DNA of 64,000 nt from Pleodorina starrii (GCA_030267565.1 BRXU01000003.1:806001-870000), one strand, 5' to 3'; positions 34,701 through 47,510 are shown, counted from the stretch's first letter. Notes: generated by a model from the letters alone, not told the origin. Translations and numbers: made by a program.

Positions 34701-37700
34701 GTACCGGTGCCCGTCCTCACCAGCTTCCTGGACCGCTTGAGCGGCCTCCTGGGCGCGAACAGCTGCGAGATAAGGCCCAGCTCCAACTTGAATTGCGGCA
34801 GCGGCGCGTCATTGACCACGTCATCCGTGCGGAAGTGCCGCGCGCCCAGCAGCCCGCCGGCCACGCGCGCGGCGGCGGTGCGCACGCGCAGCGCAAAGGC
34901 GCGGACGCGCTCCTCGCGCTCCTTGATAGCGTTGGTCAGCAGGGCACCTGGGCGGAGGGGTACCGTAAAAAGAAGATACCGGTACCGCAGCGGAGGGACG
35001 GAGACGGGCGTTAGCGAACGGACCCGGGCGGAGGATGCGACATGCAAGGAACGTACCGGACGACACACCAGACCGGTTCACCAATGTGAAGGGGGTGAGA
35101 CGCGAAGAGGAGGGGTTGCGGGGGTTACCGCGTGGTGAGGAAGCCGGAAGGAGACACATGCATACACCCCGTAGTTTATGGCACGGTACCCAACCCCATC
35201 CGACTCCGTTTTCCTTGGAGCCCTCTGGGCGGGCGGCCCCGAGTCCGGTTTTCCTTCCCTCCCCTGGTGCTCAGCGGTCCGAGCGCGTCGCCTACGCCCA
35301 GACGCTCCTCCTCCTCCCCCTCCTCCTCAGCCCTCCGCCCTCACCGATCTGCAGCTGCATGGCCTTCTCGTGCCGCGCCATCATGACCCGCGCCAGCGCC
35401 AGCTGCGTGCCCTGGCTGGCGGCCTCCAACAGTGCTAGCTGCTCCAGGTACTGGTTGTCCAGCCGGTCGGTCTCGGCGGCGCTCAGCGAAGCGGGGATGG
35501 CCACAGAGCGCACACCTGCGGGGGAGAGGGAGCGGGACCGGGAAGAGGCAGTGGGAAGACGCAGCGGGAAGGGGCAGCGGGAAGAGGCAGCGGGAAGGGG
35601 CAGCGGGCGACAGGCGAAACCAAACTGTGCGGTGTGTGTGTCTGTGTACTACCGCATTACGATGATGAGCCTGCGGAAACAGTGTCTTGGTACCGGTGAT
35701 GGAGCCCCAGTGCCGATGCTGTCCGTGCCTCGTCACGATTGGGGAGGTCACGGTTGGGGAGGTCATGCAGCCGGCACCGCTGCCAGGCCAGCCGCTCACG
35801 CGCCCTGTGTTCCTTCCCCTCCCCCCTTCCCCCTTCCCGCAGCCCGCACCCTTCAGCAGGCTCTTGTCCGGCGCCCGGTAGATGCCCGCCTTCCAGCGCC
35901 GCTCCAGAACCTTCATGCGCCGGGCGGCCGCGCGGTCCTCCTGCAATCGGGTGTGGCCGGGGTGCAACAGCGACGATGTGGCGAAAGAAGAGTCAGCCGA
36001 GGTTTCGCAGTGGCAGGACGCGCAGGGGGGTCACAGTGGCAGGACGCGCAGGGGGGAGGTACTTTGAGGACGGCTGTGTGCAGCGGCGGCGGCAGATTCG
36101 GTGAGTGGTCACTCGCACGCACAACCCCACAGCCCCTCGGCCCGTCTCCCCCTCTCCGTCTAACTCGAGGCTGGAAGTTCTTTCCCTATCCCAGAGGGCC
36201 CCTGCAGTTTAAGCGATGCCCTCACCCGCATGGCCACATCCGGGAAGATGTCCAGTCGGAACAGGTCCCCCAGCGCGCTGGCGTTGGCCTCATGTGTCTT
36301 GAGCAGCTCCAGCAGCGGGGCGTTGCGCGGGTCGTTGGGGTCGATCACGTGATCGGCCAGCCAGCGCATGATCTGCGCGCGGTTGGCCTGTCGGGGGGAG
36401 AGGGAGAGGGAGAGGGGGAGGGGAGGGGGAGGGGCGAGGGGTGAAACAAAGGGAATGCCGCAGCGATGAGACGGAGGCGAGGGAGGCGAAGGAGGAAGGA
36501 CGGGGGAGCGAGCGGAGCGCGGGCGTGTGTGTTAGGGAAACGGGAGGATGTACAGGAGGCGTGAGAGAGAATCGGGACGGGCGGGGACCGTGTACAGATT
36601 CGAACATGCAGGATATGCAAAACATGCAAAACACGGCATTCGGTTGGGCAACTACGACGGGCCGATCGGTTGGGTTGGCCTCCGGATCCAACTCCCACAC
36701 CGCACCGCATCTCTCCAACTCCCATACCAGACCGCTACCGTCATTCTCCAGCCGTTTCCTCATCGTCCCCCCAAAACACGTGCCACACCGCACCATACCT
36801 TGCCGCCGATCCGTTCCGCCGCGCGGCGCAGCATCCGGTCGATCGGCACCGACGCGCGCGGCGGCATCAGGCTCTTGCCCGCCTCGATGTCGTTCCAGGA
36901 CGCCCCTCCGCCGCCCGCTTGCTGGCCCATCTGGCCGCCGCTAGCGGCGGCGCCGCCGGCGGCGGCGCCCTGCGGCCTCTCCGCCAGCGGGTTGTCGTAC
37001 GTGATGACGGAGTTGGGCTGTACGGTATCCGCCAGGCGGGTGCCGGGCGGTGTGCGGTCCGACACCCAGCCGCAGCGCGCGTACAAGACGCCGGCGGGGA
37101 AGATGGTGTTGAAGTTGACGGCCGGGTCCTGGAACTTGCTGCACGGACGGTTGCGAGGCGCAAACGAGTGGGGAAGGCGGCGGGGGGTAAAACAAGGCAA
37201 GGAAGGTTTGGGGTTGGGCGGGAGGGGGGGTGAAGCGGAGCAGGGGAGAAGACAGGCTGGAACGCGCTGTCCGTCCTTCCGTTGGGTTGTGCTGCGGACG
37301 GGAAGGGAAGGGAAGGGGGGACGGCACTCAGCGTGTCGCTCGTCGCCGTGCGTGCCGTGCCGTGCCGTGCCGTGCCGGCCGTGCGGTGTCATGGGCCAGC
37401 ACATGCGCGTCACAGGAGGGCCTGGAGCCCACTATCGGAACAACAACAACAACAACTAACAACAACTACGGCAGCACTACCAACCACCAACCACCACCAA
37501 CCGCAACAACGGTAAGGCAGTGGTTCGGTGCACGGGTGATCCTCTTGGGTCCATCAAACGAGGTTCATTAATTTATGTATTCATTCATGCAAAAAACACT
37601 CATTCAACGTGCGTTGCAGGGGCGCTAGCGCACCACCAACGCCCGGCCAGCCAGGCGCGCACCGCACTCACGGGTCGGGCATGAGCGGCACGGGGCCCGG

Positions 37701-38257
37701 GCCTGCTGCCGGCAGCCGCGGCCGGAAGGGCGCCAGGGCTGTGAACTGGTAGGGCCGCGCCTGGGCGTCCACGTGGGGGCTCCCCGCCAGGCCCGGGATG
37801 GCGATGTACACCTGCGAGGCGGGAAGAGGCAGCGCGCCAGACCATCACCACCACCACCACCAGCACCACCGCCATGTAAGATTCACCACCAGTGGCCAGC
37901 GAGGGAGAAAGAGCCAGCCCGCACAACAGAAGGGAGCCATGCGGAAATGGACAATGCGAGTGAAGGGGTGCCGTGGTGCCGCGCAAGCTGCACCGGCCGG
38001 CGGTAGCAGCAGGGGGAGGAGTGCAAGCGTATCCCCTTCGGCTTGGAGGATGTTCGCCGCCGACAGAGGACCGCCGATACGGTACCGCCTCCCCACACCC
38101 CGCACCGGGCCCTTCCTCCCGCTGCGTTTTTCATCTGTATTACCCGCCCTCCCCTCCCCTCCGCGCGCCCCCCACCTGGCCAATGTAGCTGTCTCTCAGC
38201 GTGTGTCGCTCGAACAACATGGCGCTGATGGACTCTGGGAAGCGAGACACCTGGATG
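27748..38257 (-). CDS. CC2D2A: CC2D2A-like transition-zone protein, N-terminus missing (unit A)
   Basis: CC2D2A is a coiled-coil and C2-domain protein of the ciliary transition zone (MKS module). Twenty-one exons were traced: 38257-38176, 37811-37672, 37138-36799, 36387-36226, 35940-35850, 35515-35345, 34947-34721, 34308-33970, 33147-33052, 32623-32538, 32140-31987, 31754-31575, 31313-31149, 30896-30753, 30335-30129, 29862-29713, 29400-29313, 29055-28976, 28600-28475, 28201-28081, 27863-27748. All have GT-AG borders, phases agree, and they encode about 1,087 residues. Assignment rests on family-like blocks such as RRFLGCIRVPLSAVYQLQV, FKLEAPPVVLGYVQ and LRLWNPVTG. The usual N-terminal coiled-coil half is not recognisable between 38258 and 39398, and the first traced exon begins mid-codon, so this copy is probably truncated by the duplication breakpoint. 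Confidence 0.75.
29478..29528 (+). repeat. (GA)n microsatellite in an intron, unit A
   Basis: GA dinucleotide run inside the intron between exons 29862-29713 and 29400-29313; a similar tract is at 60455-60501 in unit B. Confidence 0.9.
31553..31572 (+). repeat. Two telomere-type CCCTAAAA units, unit A
   Basis: CCCTAAAA occurs twice in a row (31553-31568) followed by CCCC, ending three bases before the CC2D2A-like exon boundary at 31575. The same pair is at 62667-62682 in unit B. CCCTAAAA is the complement of the Chlamydomonas-type telomere unit TTTTAGGG. Confidence 0.8.
31987..34308 (-). CDS. CC2D2A: CC2D2A-like: main C2 domain exons
   Basis: Exon 34308-33970 starts VKSLMTSVPKETQLTVTVQR and contains AANLPAR, a Gly-rich insert, CFVEVRFRSLAQRT and FPLFNEQ, the strand order of a C2 domain. 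Exons 33147-33052 (acidic, Gln-rich), 32623-32538 (NNDLITFNVFDEI) and 32140-31987 (RRFLGCIRVPLSAVYQLQV) complete it. The calcium-ligand pattern of classical C2 domains is not clear, which is usual in this family. Confidence 0.7.
33600..33970. repeat. Intronic tandem duplication of an exon end
   Basis: The 3' end of exon 34308-33970 with its splice donor (CCCCCCACCTGCTCGTTGAA on the plus strand) is repeated at about 33772-33805. The words AACTCCCCAGGCAGAGCCA and CGTCTCCGTCTCCGCTGCGG are each repeated in the same intron, giving two imperfect units of about 180 bp. Confidence 0.7.
34721..38257 (-). CDS. CC2D2A: CC2D2A-like: first C2-type region and helical middle
   Basis: The first two traced exons (VSRFPESISAMLFERHTL, then VYIAIPGLAGSPHVDAQA) match the family's first, atypical C2 region, in which strands surround an E-R-x-L type turn followed by a V-x-I-P-G strand. 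The next exons carry a long insert-bearing segment (WVSDRTPPGTRLADTV) with a Gly/Ala-rich low-complexity stretch, then ANRAQIMRWLADHVIDPNDP and helical EDRAAARRMKVLERRW. Phases are 1, 2 or 0 and all restore reading. Confidence 0.65.
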
Positions 38258-39398
38258 CTGTCGGGGGGGGGGGAAAGGGAACCAGGGAAAGGGGGGTGGG
38301 TGAGGAACATGGGCAGGGAAGAACATGGGACGGAGGAACCGGAGAGGAGAGTCGGAGGAGCAGGGGAGGAGGAAGAAAAGTTAGGGCAGCTTCTCGAGGG
38401 GCAAGCTGACGGGCTGGCTGACAGGAGGACAGCGTGGGGGGCGCAGAGTCGGAGGGGGGCGGCGGGTCGTCGTGTATGCGCGTGGGTTTTGGCATAGCAG
38501 TGGCAAAGGCAGGCGTAAGAAAGAAGATACCGCAGCGAAGGGACCAAGGCATGTTTGTTTCCCTTGAGCGCTCTCAATAGCACTTCCACAACGACAATGT
38601 GGCCCGCTGGCGAATGGAAGCACGGACGAGCGATTTGAGTCTGCTGCGGTACGGCAAGGCCCGAAGTCCCACACACGTTTACAAACCCGGGGCACGCACC
38701 CCACCAACAGTCGCCCCCCCGCTTGGGAAGGCGCAACTAGAGAAAGGGGGTAAGGAAACCGCCGCTAAAGCACTCCTGCCGGCCGACGCCCACCTAACCG
38801 CTACGCCGCTTGCTACTCTCCGTGCCGGCCAGCGGCCGCCAGCGCTCTGCCCTAATTAGCCTGCGGCAGAGCACACCCCCCCCAAGCACGAGGACAACAC
38901 ACCGCACCGCGGCCCGCGAACAAACGGCCCCAAAACAGAACAGCAACGACCGGCTGAAACACAACCGAACGGCAAGACAACCACCAACAGACACGTGCGC
39001 CACTCTGATTCCCTGGAGCGAAGAGAAAACGGTGCCCAGGCTAGCGATGGGGGAGGCAAAAGGGAACCAGAGTCAAGGCAAAACCTCCCCCGCCGTGGGA
39101 CCGGCCTCAACCCTAAGGCGCACGAACCCAGGGACAGACACACACGGCACACCCACAAACACGCGAGCGCCCGCACGAGCACTAGGAGAACCAGGGGAGG
39201 GCGGGCGGGCAACACAACCGCGGACTCGTGCGAGGAAACAACAACGAGGCCGACTGCCCGCTAGTTAGGAAAGGCCGCAACGAAAACAGCTAAACCGCTA
39301 AACAACGAGAAAGACGAGAAAACAAACACCAACTCGGAGCTCTGCGGACACGCTGCACAACTGCCGTACTAAGTCAACCGTGCAGCTGGACTCTAGAG
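38258..39398. other. No gene recognised; expected 5' part of the CC2D2A gene absent
   Basis: The acceptor at 38257 requires an upstream exon ending with two bases of a codon, but no plausible coding stretch was found. The stretch 38750-39330 is A/C-rich on the plus strand and resembles the non-coding tail of the retrotransposon at 10.6-11.1 kb in composition; I could not show homology. Confidence 0.5.
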
Positions 39399-40076
39399 CT
39401 AACCACTCCCCGTCGAAGGTCTACCGCAGAAATAAGGCTTGCCTCCCCTTGCGCCACAAAACGCATTTTGGGGAGAGAGAGCCCAAAATAACAATTTGGG
39501 GTCAACCGGTGTCGCTTGCTGCAGCATGAGCTCGATCGCATTTAGATTGCCCAACTCGGATGCTAGAGACAATGCATTCTTGCAATAGGAACCCCCGGGG
39601 AGGATCGGCACGATTGCAGCCACTCGTTCCGTCTTGCCCAGACGCAGCTCCCGCAACAAAATCCCACACCGAAGTTCCTGGCTTGCAGTCGTCATGGTGG
39701 CACAAGCACACCCTTCTCCAACAGCAGGGTCACTGTCGACGCGTGACCCCACTCAGCAGCCCATCTCAGCGCCTCGTCATCGGACGCGTGCACGTCTGCA
39801 CCCTTCCATCCCTAACAACAGTGTCGCTATCGCCGCTAGGCGTTTCAGTGGGCTCCAGACCTCGCGGGCCAGCCCCTGGGCGGATCCAAGGGCCTTACTG
39901 GCCGAGCACTGTGCTGGAAGCGACTCACCAGGGTGGGTGGGCCGGCTCTCCGGTTTGGATGGCTTCCGGGGTTCCCGCCCACGGTGACGCTCCGTACTCA
40001 TCCCGTCATTGCGCTGACTGGCCGGCCCCGAAACGCAAACACCTTTGCCGCCGCACCCGCAGCACGCATCCAACAC
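39399..40076 (-). pseudogene. Ankyrin-repeat gene fragment, unit B (longer copy)
   Basis: The minus-strand frame 39399-39752 contains an ankyrin helix pair (KNALSLASELGNLNAIELML) after GILLRELRLGKTERVAAI. Upstream in another frame lies GADVHASDDEALRWAAEWGH followed by TLLLEKG, and in a third LAAIATLLLG. At least two frameshifts separate these pieces, so this is a broken gene. Unlike unit A it continues past the point where unit similarity ends (39613), so unit B keeps the older arrangement and unit A was cut within this gene. Confidence 0.6.
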
Positions 40077-40287
40077 AATATCTAAACACCCGGATCGCCG
40101 GCAGGCCAGGCTTTACGAACAGAGGTTAGGAAGTAGACGTAACAAGGGCGACCGGGAGCTAGCCAACCAAGTCGCTAGCCGTACAATGCTACATGTCGTC
40201 CAACCTACCCCAGGGGCACACCCGACGAGCGGGGAGCCAAGATCTGCCTACAGGGCCACCAAATCCATATCACCCCGCGTGGCGTGT

Positions 40288-40463
40288 GGTGTGTGGTTTG
40301 TCCCCTGTACGCATCACCCGTTCTATCAAACACCATGACAAATACGAGCAATAGAATGTAATGGAACTCATACATCGCTGCTATAATCGTAGCAAAAAAG
40401 ACCTCAGGTCAGCTGACGACGACTAGAGTGCAGCCTCTAGCTTCTCCTCAGCCCTTTCATGCA
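40288..40463. other. 3' flank of the unit B WD40 gene
   Basis: Matches 13609-13784 of unit A with few changes. The retrotransposon of unit A is absent here: a single GCGTGT (40282-40287) marks the empty site. Confidence 0.75.
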
Positions 40464-43400
40464 TCAGTATGGGTCCTTCAGGGTCGCCACACACGCGCCA
40501 CTGGCGGCGTCCCACACGCGGAGGGTCTTGTCCCAACTCCCGCTGGCGAGTTGCCGGCCGTCGGGGCTCCAGGCCACGGAGGTCACAATATTTGAGTGCC
40601 CCTGTGGACGGGCGGGGGCAAGGAGCGTGAGCAAGGTACAAAGCAGAAGCGGTACGGTGCGACGGACGGAGGCGTGCGTGCTTGTGAGGCGCCGGCGACA
40701 CGTATGACGCTGAAGCACTGCCGTATGTATGGGATGCCGTGGTGCGAGCGGTGTCGGTTCTGCGCGACCACAGACCCACAAACCAAGCGCAACGGCTACC
40801 GCAGCGTACACAAGATGGAGGACTGCGACAGCCACAGGCAAAGCTTGCCGGGCAGGCGATGCGACCGAGCGATCCTGTAGGTCCTGGCGCCACAATCACA
40901 ACGCCTGCGCTCTTGTCCCCCGCACTGCGCACCGCACCTCCAGGGTCGCCACACACGCGCCACTGGCGGCGTCCCACACGCGGAGGGTCTTGTCCGAACT
41001 CCCGCTGGCGAGCTGCCGGCCGTCGGGGCTCCAGGCCACGGATTGCACGTCACCTGAGTGCCCCTGTGGACGGGCGGGGGCAAGGAGCATGAGCAAGGTA
41101 CAAAGCAGAAGCGGTACGTCGGCTGTACGGCGCGACGGACGGAGGCGCGCTTGTAATGAGGCGCCGGCGATACGTATGATGCTGAAGCAATGCCGTACGT
41201 ATGGGTGCTTGGCACGGGATGCATGCAGTGGTGCCAGCGTGCGAGCGGTGTCGGTTCTGCGCGACCACAGACCCACAAACCAAGCACAACGGCTGCCGCA
41301 GCGTACACAAGATGGAGGACTGCGACAGCCACAGGCAAAGCTTGCCGGGCAGGCGATGCGACCGAGCGATCCTGTAGGTCCTGTCGTCACAATCACAACG
41401 CCTGCGCTCTTGTCCCCCGCACTATGCACCGCACCTCCAGGGTCGCCACACATGCGCCACTGGCGGCGTCCCACACGCGGAGGGTCATGTTCCCACTCCC
41501 GCTGGCGAGCTGCCGGCCGTCGGGGCTCCAGGCCACGGAGCTCACGCTTTTTGAGTGCCCCTGTGGACGGGCGGCGGCAAGGCGCGTGAGCAAGGTACGA
41601 AGCAGGAGCGGTACGTCGGCTGTACGGCGCGACGGACGGAGGCGCGCTTGTGAGGCGCCGGCGATACGTATGACGCTGAAGCACTGCCGTATGTATGGGT
41701 GCTTGGCACGGGATGCATGCAGTGGTGCCAGCGTGCGAGTGGTGTCGGCTCCGCGCGACCAGAGACCCACAAACCAAGCGCAACGGCTGCCGCAGCGTAC
41801 ACAAGATGGAGGACAGCGACAGCTACAGGCAAAGCTTGCCGGGCAGGCGATGCGACCGAGCGCTTCTGTAGGTCCTGGCGCCACAACCACAACGCCTGCG
41901 CTCTTGTCCCCCGCACTGCGCACCGCACCTCCAGGGTCGCCACACACGCGCCACTGGCGGCGTCCCACACGCGGAGGGTCTCGTCCCAACTCCCGCTGGC
42001 GAGCTGCCGGCCGTCGGGGCTCCAGGCCACGGATTGCACAACATCTGAGTGCCCCTGTGGACGGGCGGGGGCAAGGAGCGTGAGCAAAGTACGAAGCAGA
42101 AGCGGTACGTCGGAGGTACGGTGCAACAGACGGAGGCGCGCTTGTGAGGCGCCGGCGATACGTATGACGCTGAAGCACTGCCGTATGTATGGCTGCTGGG
42201 CACGGGACGCATGCAGTAGTGCGAGCGTGCGAGCGGTGTCGGCTCTGCGCGACCACAGACCCACAAACCAAGCACAACGGCTGCCGCAGCGTACACAAGA
42301 TGGAGGACCGCAACAGCCACAGGCAAAGCTTGCCGGGCAGGCGATGCGACCGAGCGATCCTGTAGGTCCTGGCGCCACAATCACGTCGCCTGCGCTCTTG
42401 TCCCCCGCACTGCGCACCGCACCTCCAGGGTCGCCACACACGCGCCACTGGCGGCGTCCCACACGCGTAGGGTATTGTCCCAACTCCCGCTGGCGAGCTG
42501 CCGGCCGTCGGGGCTCCAGGCCACGGAGCTCACACCACTTGAGTGCCCCTGTGGAGGGACGGGGGCAAGGCGCGTGAGCAAGGTACGAAGCAGAAGCGGT
42601 ACGTCGGCGGTACTGCGCGACGGACGGAGGCGCGCTTGTGAGGCGCCGGCGATACGTATGACGCTGAAGCACTGCCGTATGTATGGGTGCTGGGCACGGG
42701 ATGCATGCAGTGGTGCAAGCGTGCGAGCGGTGTCGGTTCTGCGCAACCACAGACCCACAAACCAAGCACAACGGCTACCGCAGCGTACACAAGATGGAGG
42801 ACTGCGACAGCCACAGGCAAAGCTGGCCGGGCAGGCGATGCGACCGAGCGCTTCTGTAGGTCCTGGCGCCACAATCATGACGCCTTGTCCCTCGCACTGC
42901 GCACCGCACCTCCAGGGTCGCCACACACGCGCCACTGGCGGCGTCCCACACGCGGAGGGTCTCGTCCCAACTCCCGCTGGCGAGCTGCCGGTTGTCGGGG
43001 CTCCAGGCCACGGAGGTCACCATATTTGAGTGCCCCTGTGGACGGGCGGGGGCAAGGCGCGTGATCTAGGTACGAAGCAGAAGCGGTACGTCGGGGATAC
43101 GGCGCGACGGACGGAGGCGCGCTTGTGAGGCGCCGGCGATACGTATGACGCTGAAGCACTGCCGTATGTATGAGTGCTGGGCACGGGATGCATGCAGTGG
43201 TGCCAGCGTGCGAGCGGTGTCGGTTCTGCGCGACCACAGACCCACAAACCAAGCACAACGGCTGCCGCAGCGTACACAAGATGGAGGACTGCGACAGCCA
43301 CAGGCAAAGCTTGCCGGGCAGGCGATGCGACCGAGCGATCCTGTAGGTCCTGTCGCCACAATCACAACGCCTGCGCTCTTGTCCCCCGCACTGCACACCG

Positions 43401-46400
43401 CACCTCCAGGGTCGCCACACACGCGCCACTGGCGGCGTCCCACACGCTGAGGGTCGCGTCTCCACCCCTGCTGGCGAGTTGCCGGCCGTCGGGGCTCCAG
43501 GCCACGGATTGCACGTCACCTGAGTGCACCTGTGGACGGGCGGCGGCAAGGCGCGTGAGCAAGGTACGAAGCAGAAGCGGTACGTCGGCTGTACGGCGCG
43601 ACGGACGGAGGCGCGCTTGTAATGAGGCGCCGGCGATACGTATGATGCTGAAGCAATGCCGTACGTATGGGTGCTTGGCACGGGATGCATGCAGTGGTGC
43701 CAGCGTGCGAGCGGTGTCGGTTCTGCGCGACCACAGACCCACAAACCAAGCACAACGGCTGCCGCAGCGTACACAAGATGGAGGACTGCGACAGCCACAG
43801 GCAAAGCTTGCCGGGCAGGCGATGCGACCGAGCGATCCTGTAGGTCCTGTCGTCACAATCACAACGCCTGCGCTCTTGTCCCCCGCACTGCGCACCGCAC
43901 CTCCAGGGTCGCCACACACGCGCCACTGGCGGCGTCCCACACGCGGAGGGTCATCTCCCCACTCCCGCTGGCGAGCTGCCGGCCGTCGGGGCTCCAGGCC
44001 ACGGAGATCACGCTATCTGAGTGCCCCTGTGGACGGGCGGCGGCAAGGCGCGTGAGCAAGGTACGAAGCAGAAGCGGTACGTCGGCTGTACGGCGCGACG
44101 GACGGAGGCGCGCTTGTAATGAGGCGCCGGCGATACGTATGATGCTGAAGCAATGCCGTACGTATGGGTGCTTGGCACGGGATGCATGCAGTGGTGCCAG
44201 CGTGCGAGCGGTGTCGGTTCTGCGCGACCACAGACCCACAAACCAAGCACAACGGCTGCCGCAGCGTACACAAGATGGAGGACTGCGACAGCCACAGGCA
44301 AAGCTTGCCGGGCAGGCGATGCGACCGAGCGATCCTGTAGGTCCTGTCGTCACAATCACAACGCCTGCGCTCTTGTCCCCCGCACTATGCACCGCACCTC
44401 CAGGGTCTCCACACACGCGCCACTGGCGGCATCCCACACGCGGAGGGTCATCTCCCCACTCCCGCTGGCGAGCTGCCGGCCGTCGGGGCTCCAGGCCACG
44501 CTCATCATTATAATTGAGTGCCCCTGTGGACGGGCGGGGGCAAGGAGCGAGAGCAAGGTACAAAGAAGAAGCGGTACGTCGGCTGTACGGCGCGACGGAC
44601 GGAGGCGCTTATGAGGCGCCCGCGATACGTATGACGCTGAAGCACTGCCGTATGTATGGGTGCTGGGCACGAGATGCATGCAGTGGTGCCAGCGTGCGTG
44701 CAAGCGGTGTCGGTTCTGCGCGACCACAGACCCACAAACCAAGCACAACGGCTGCCGCAGCGTACACAAGATGGAGGACCGCAACAGCCACAGGCAAAGC
44801 TTGCCGGGCAGGCGATGCGACCGAGCGATCCTGTAGGTCCTGGCGCCACAATCACAACGCCTGCGCTCTTGTTCCCCGCACTATGCACCGCACCTCCAGG
44901 GTCGCCACACACGCGCCACTGGCGGCGTCCCACACGCGGAGGGTCCCGTCACCACTCCCGCTGGCGAGCTGCCGGCCGTCGGGGCTCCAGGCCACGGATT
45001 GCACAATATCTGAGTGCCCCTGTGGACGGGCGGGGGCAAGGAGCGTGAGCAATGTACGAAGCAGAAGCGGTACGTCGGCTGTACGGCGCGACGGACGGAG
45101 GCGCGCTTGTAATAAGGCGTCGGCGATACGTATGACGCTGAAGCACTGCCGTATGTATGGGTGCTTGGCACGGGATGCATGCAGTGGTGCCAGCGTGCGA
45201 GCGGTGTCGGTTCTGCGCGACCACAGACCCACAAACCAAGCACAACGGCTGCCGCAGCGTACACAAGATGGAGGACCGCAACAGCCACAGGCAAAGCTTG
45301 CCGGGCAGGCGATGCGACCGAGCGATCCTGTAGGTCCTGGCGCCACAACCACAACGCCTGCACTCTTGTCCCCTGCACTGCACACCGCACCTCCAGGGTC
45401 GCCACACACGCGCCACTGGCGGCGTCCCACACGCGGAGGGTCATGTCCAAACTCCCGCTGGCGAGCTGCCGGCCGTCGGGGCTCCAGGCCACGGATTCCA
45501 CAGTATCTGAGTGCTCCTGTGGACGGGCGGGGGCAAGGAGCGTGAGCAAGGTACAAAGAAGAAGCGGTACGTCGGCTGTACGGCGCGACGGACGGAGGCG
45601 CGCTTGTGAGGCGCCGGCGATACGTATGACGCTGAAGCACTGCCGTATGTATGGGTGCTGGGCACGGGATGCATGCAGTGGTGCCAGCGTGCGTGAAAGC
45701 GGTGTCGTATCTGCGCGTCCAGAGACCCACAACCCAAGCGCAACGGCTGCCGCAGCGTACACAAGATGGAGGACCGCAACAGCTAGCCACAGGCAAAGCT
45801 TGCCGGGCAGGCGATGCGACCGAGCGATCCTGTAGGTCCTGGCGCCACAATCACACCGCCTGCACCCTTGTCCCCCGCACTGCGCACCGCACCTCCAGGG
45901 TCGCCACACACGCGCCACTGGCGGCGTCCCACACGCGGAGGGTCATGTCCAAACTCCCGCTGGCGAGCTGCCGGCCGTCGGGGCTCCAGGCCACGGATTG
46001 CACAAAATCTGAGTGCCCCTGTGGACGGGCGGGGGCAAGGAGCGTGAGCAAGGTACGAAGCAGGAGCGGTACGTCGGCTGTACGGCGCGACGGACGGAGG
46101 CGCGCTTGAAATGAGGCGCCGGCAATACGTATGACGCTGTAGTGTGGCCGTACGTATGGGTGCTGGGCACGGGATGCATGCAGTGGTGCGAGCGTGCGAG
46201 CGGTGTCGTCTCTGCGTGACCACAGACCCACAAACCAAGCGCAACGGCTACCGCAGCGTACACAAGATGGAGGACTGCGACAGCCACAGGCAAAGCTTGC
46301 GGGGCAGGCGATGCGACCGAGCGATCCTGTAGGTCCTGGCGCCACAACCACAACGCCTGCACTCTTGTCCCCTGCACTGCACACCGCACCTCCAGGGTCG

Positions 46401-47510
46401 CCACACACGCGCCACTGGCGGCGTCCCACACGCGGAGGGTCATGTCCCCACTCCCGCTGGCGAGCTGCCGGCCGTCGGGGCTCCAGGCCACGGATTCCAC
46501 AGTATCTGAGTGCTCCTGTGGACGGGCGGGGGCAAGGAGCGTGAGCAAGGTACAAAGAAGAAGCGGTACGTCGGCTGTACGGCGCGTCGGACGGAGGCGC
46601 GCTTGTGAGGCGCCCGCGATACGTATGACGCTGAAGCACTGCCGTATGTATGGGTGCTGGGCACGAGATGCATGCAGTGGTGCCAGCGTGCGTGCAAGCG
46701 GTGTCGGTTCTGCGCGACCACAGACCCACAAACCAAGCGCAGCGGCGGCTACCGCAGCGTACACAAGATGGAGGACTGCGACAGCCACAGGCAAAGCTTG
46801 CCGGGCCGGCGATGCGACCGAGCGATCCTGTAGGTCCTGGCGCCACAATCACAACGCCTGCGCTCTTGTCCCCCGCACTGCGCACCGCACCTCCAGGGTC
46901 GCCACACACGCGCCACTGGCGGCGTCCCACACGCGGAGGGTCATGTCCCCACTCCCGCTGGCGAGCTGCCGGCCGTCGGGGCTCCAGGCCACGGAGGTCA
47001 CGGGTCTTGAGTGCCCCTGAGGACGGGCGTGGGCAAGGAGCGTGAGCAAAGTACGAAGCAGAAGCGGTACGTCGGCTGAACGGCGGGACGGACGGAGGCG
47101 CGCTTGTGAGGCGCCGGCAATACGTATGACGCTGAGGTATTGCCGTACGTATGGGTGCTGGGCACGGGATGCATGCAGTGGTGCCAGCGTGCGAGCGGTG
47201 TCGGCTCTGCGCGACCACAGACCCACAAACCAAGCACAACGGCTGCCGCAGCGTACACAAGATGGAGGACTGCGACAGCCACAGGCAAAGCTTGCCGGGC
47301 AGGCGATGCGACCGAGCGATCCTGTAGGTCCTGGCGCCACAATCACAACGCCTGCGCTCTTGTCCCCCGCACTGCACACCGCACCTCCAGGGTCGCCACA
47401 CACGCGCCACTGGCGGCGTCCCACACGCGGAGGGTCATGTCCCCACTCCCGCTGGCGAGCTGCCGGCCGTCGGGGCTCCAGGCCACGGAGGTCACGTAAC
47501 TTGAGTGCCC
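40464..47510 (-). repeat. 15-unit WD40 exon array (unit B)
   Basis: Exon starts (minus strand): 47510, 47016, 46515, 46018, 45516, 45019, 44523, 44026, 43529, 43035, 42548, 42054, 41560, 41063, 40601. Spacing is 462-502 bp, more uneven than unit A because of small intron indels. Each of the first 14 exons is 126 bp. The frame residues are constant, while residues 1, 4, 5, 7, 23, 24 and 25 vary more than in unit A. The repeat at 43529-43404 is the most degenerate (starts VHS, has ASRGGDATLSVWD). Two repeats begin with Glu instead of Gly. Confidence 0.9.

Larger units (their letters stand above)
9935..39612. other. Segmental duplication unit A
   Basis: The order ankyrin remnant, WD40/NACHT gene, 416-bp segment, 3' flank, CC2D2A-like gene is repeated at 39613-64000. 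Offsets between matching points change at each private insertion: 29,678 bp at the left edge, 26,679 bp after the LINE site, about 27,170 bp in the NACHT part, 25,934 bp at the 416-bp segment, and about 30,960 bp in the 3' flank of the CC2D2A gene. Confidence 0.85.
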
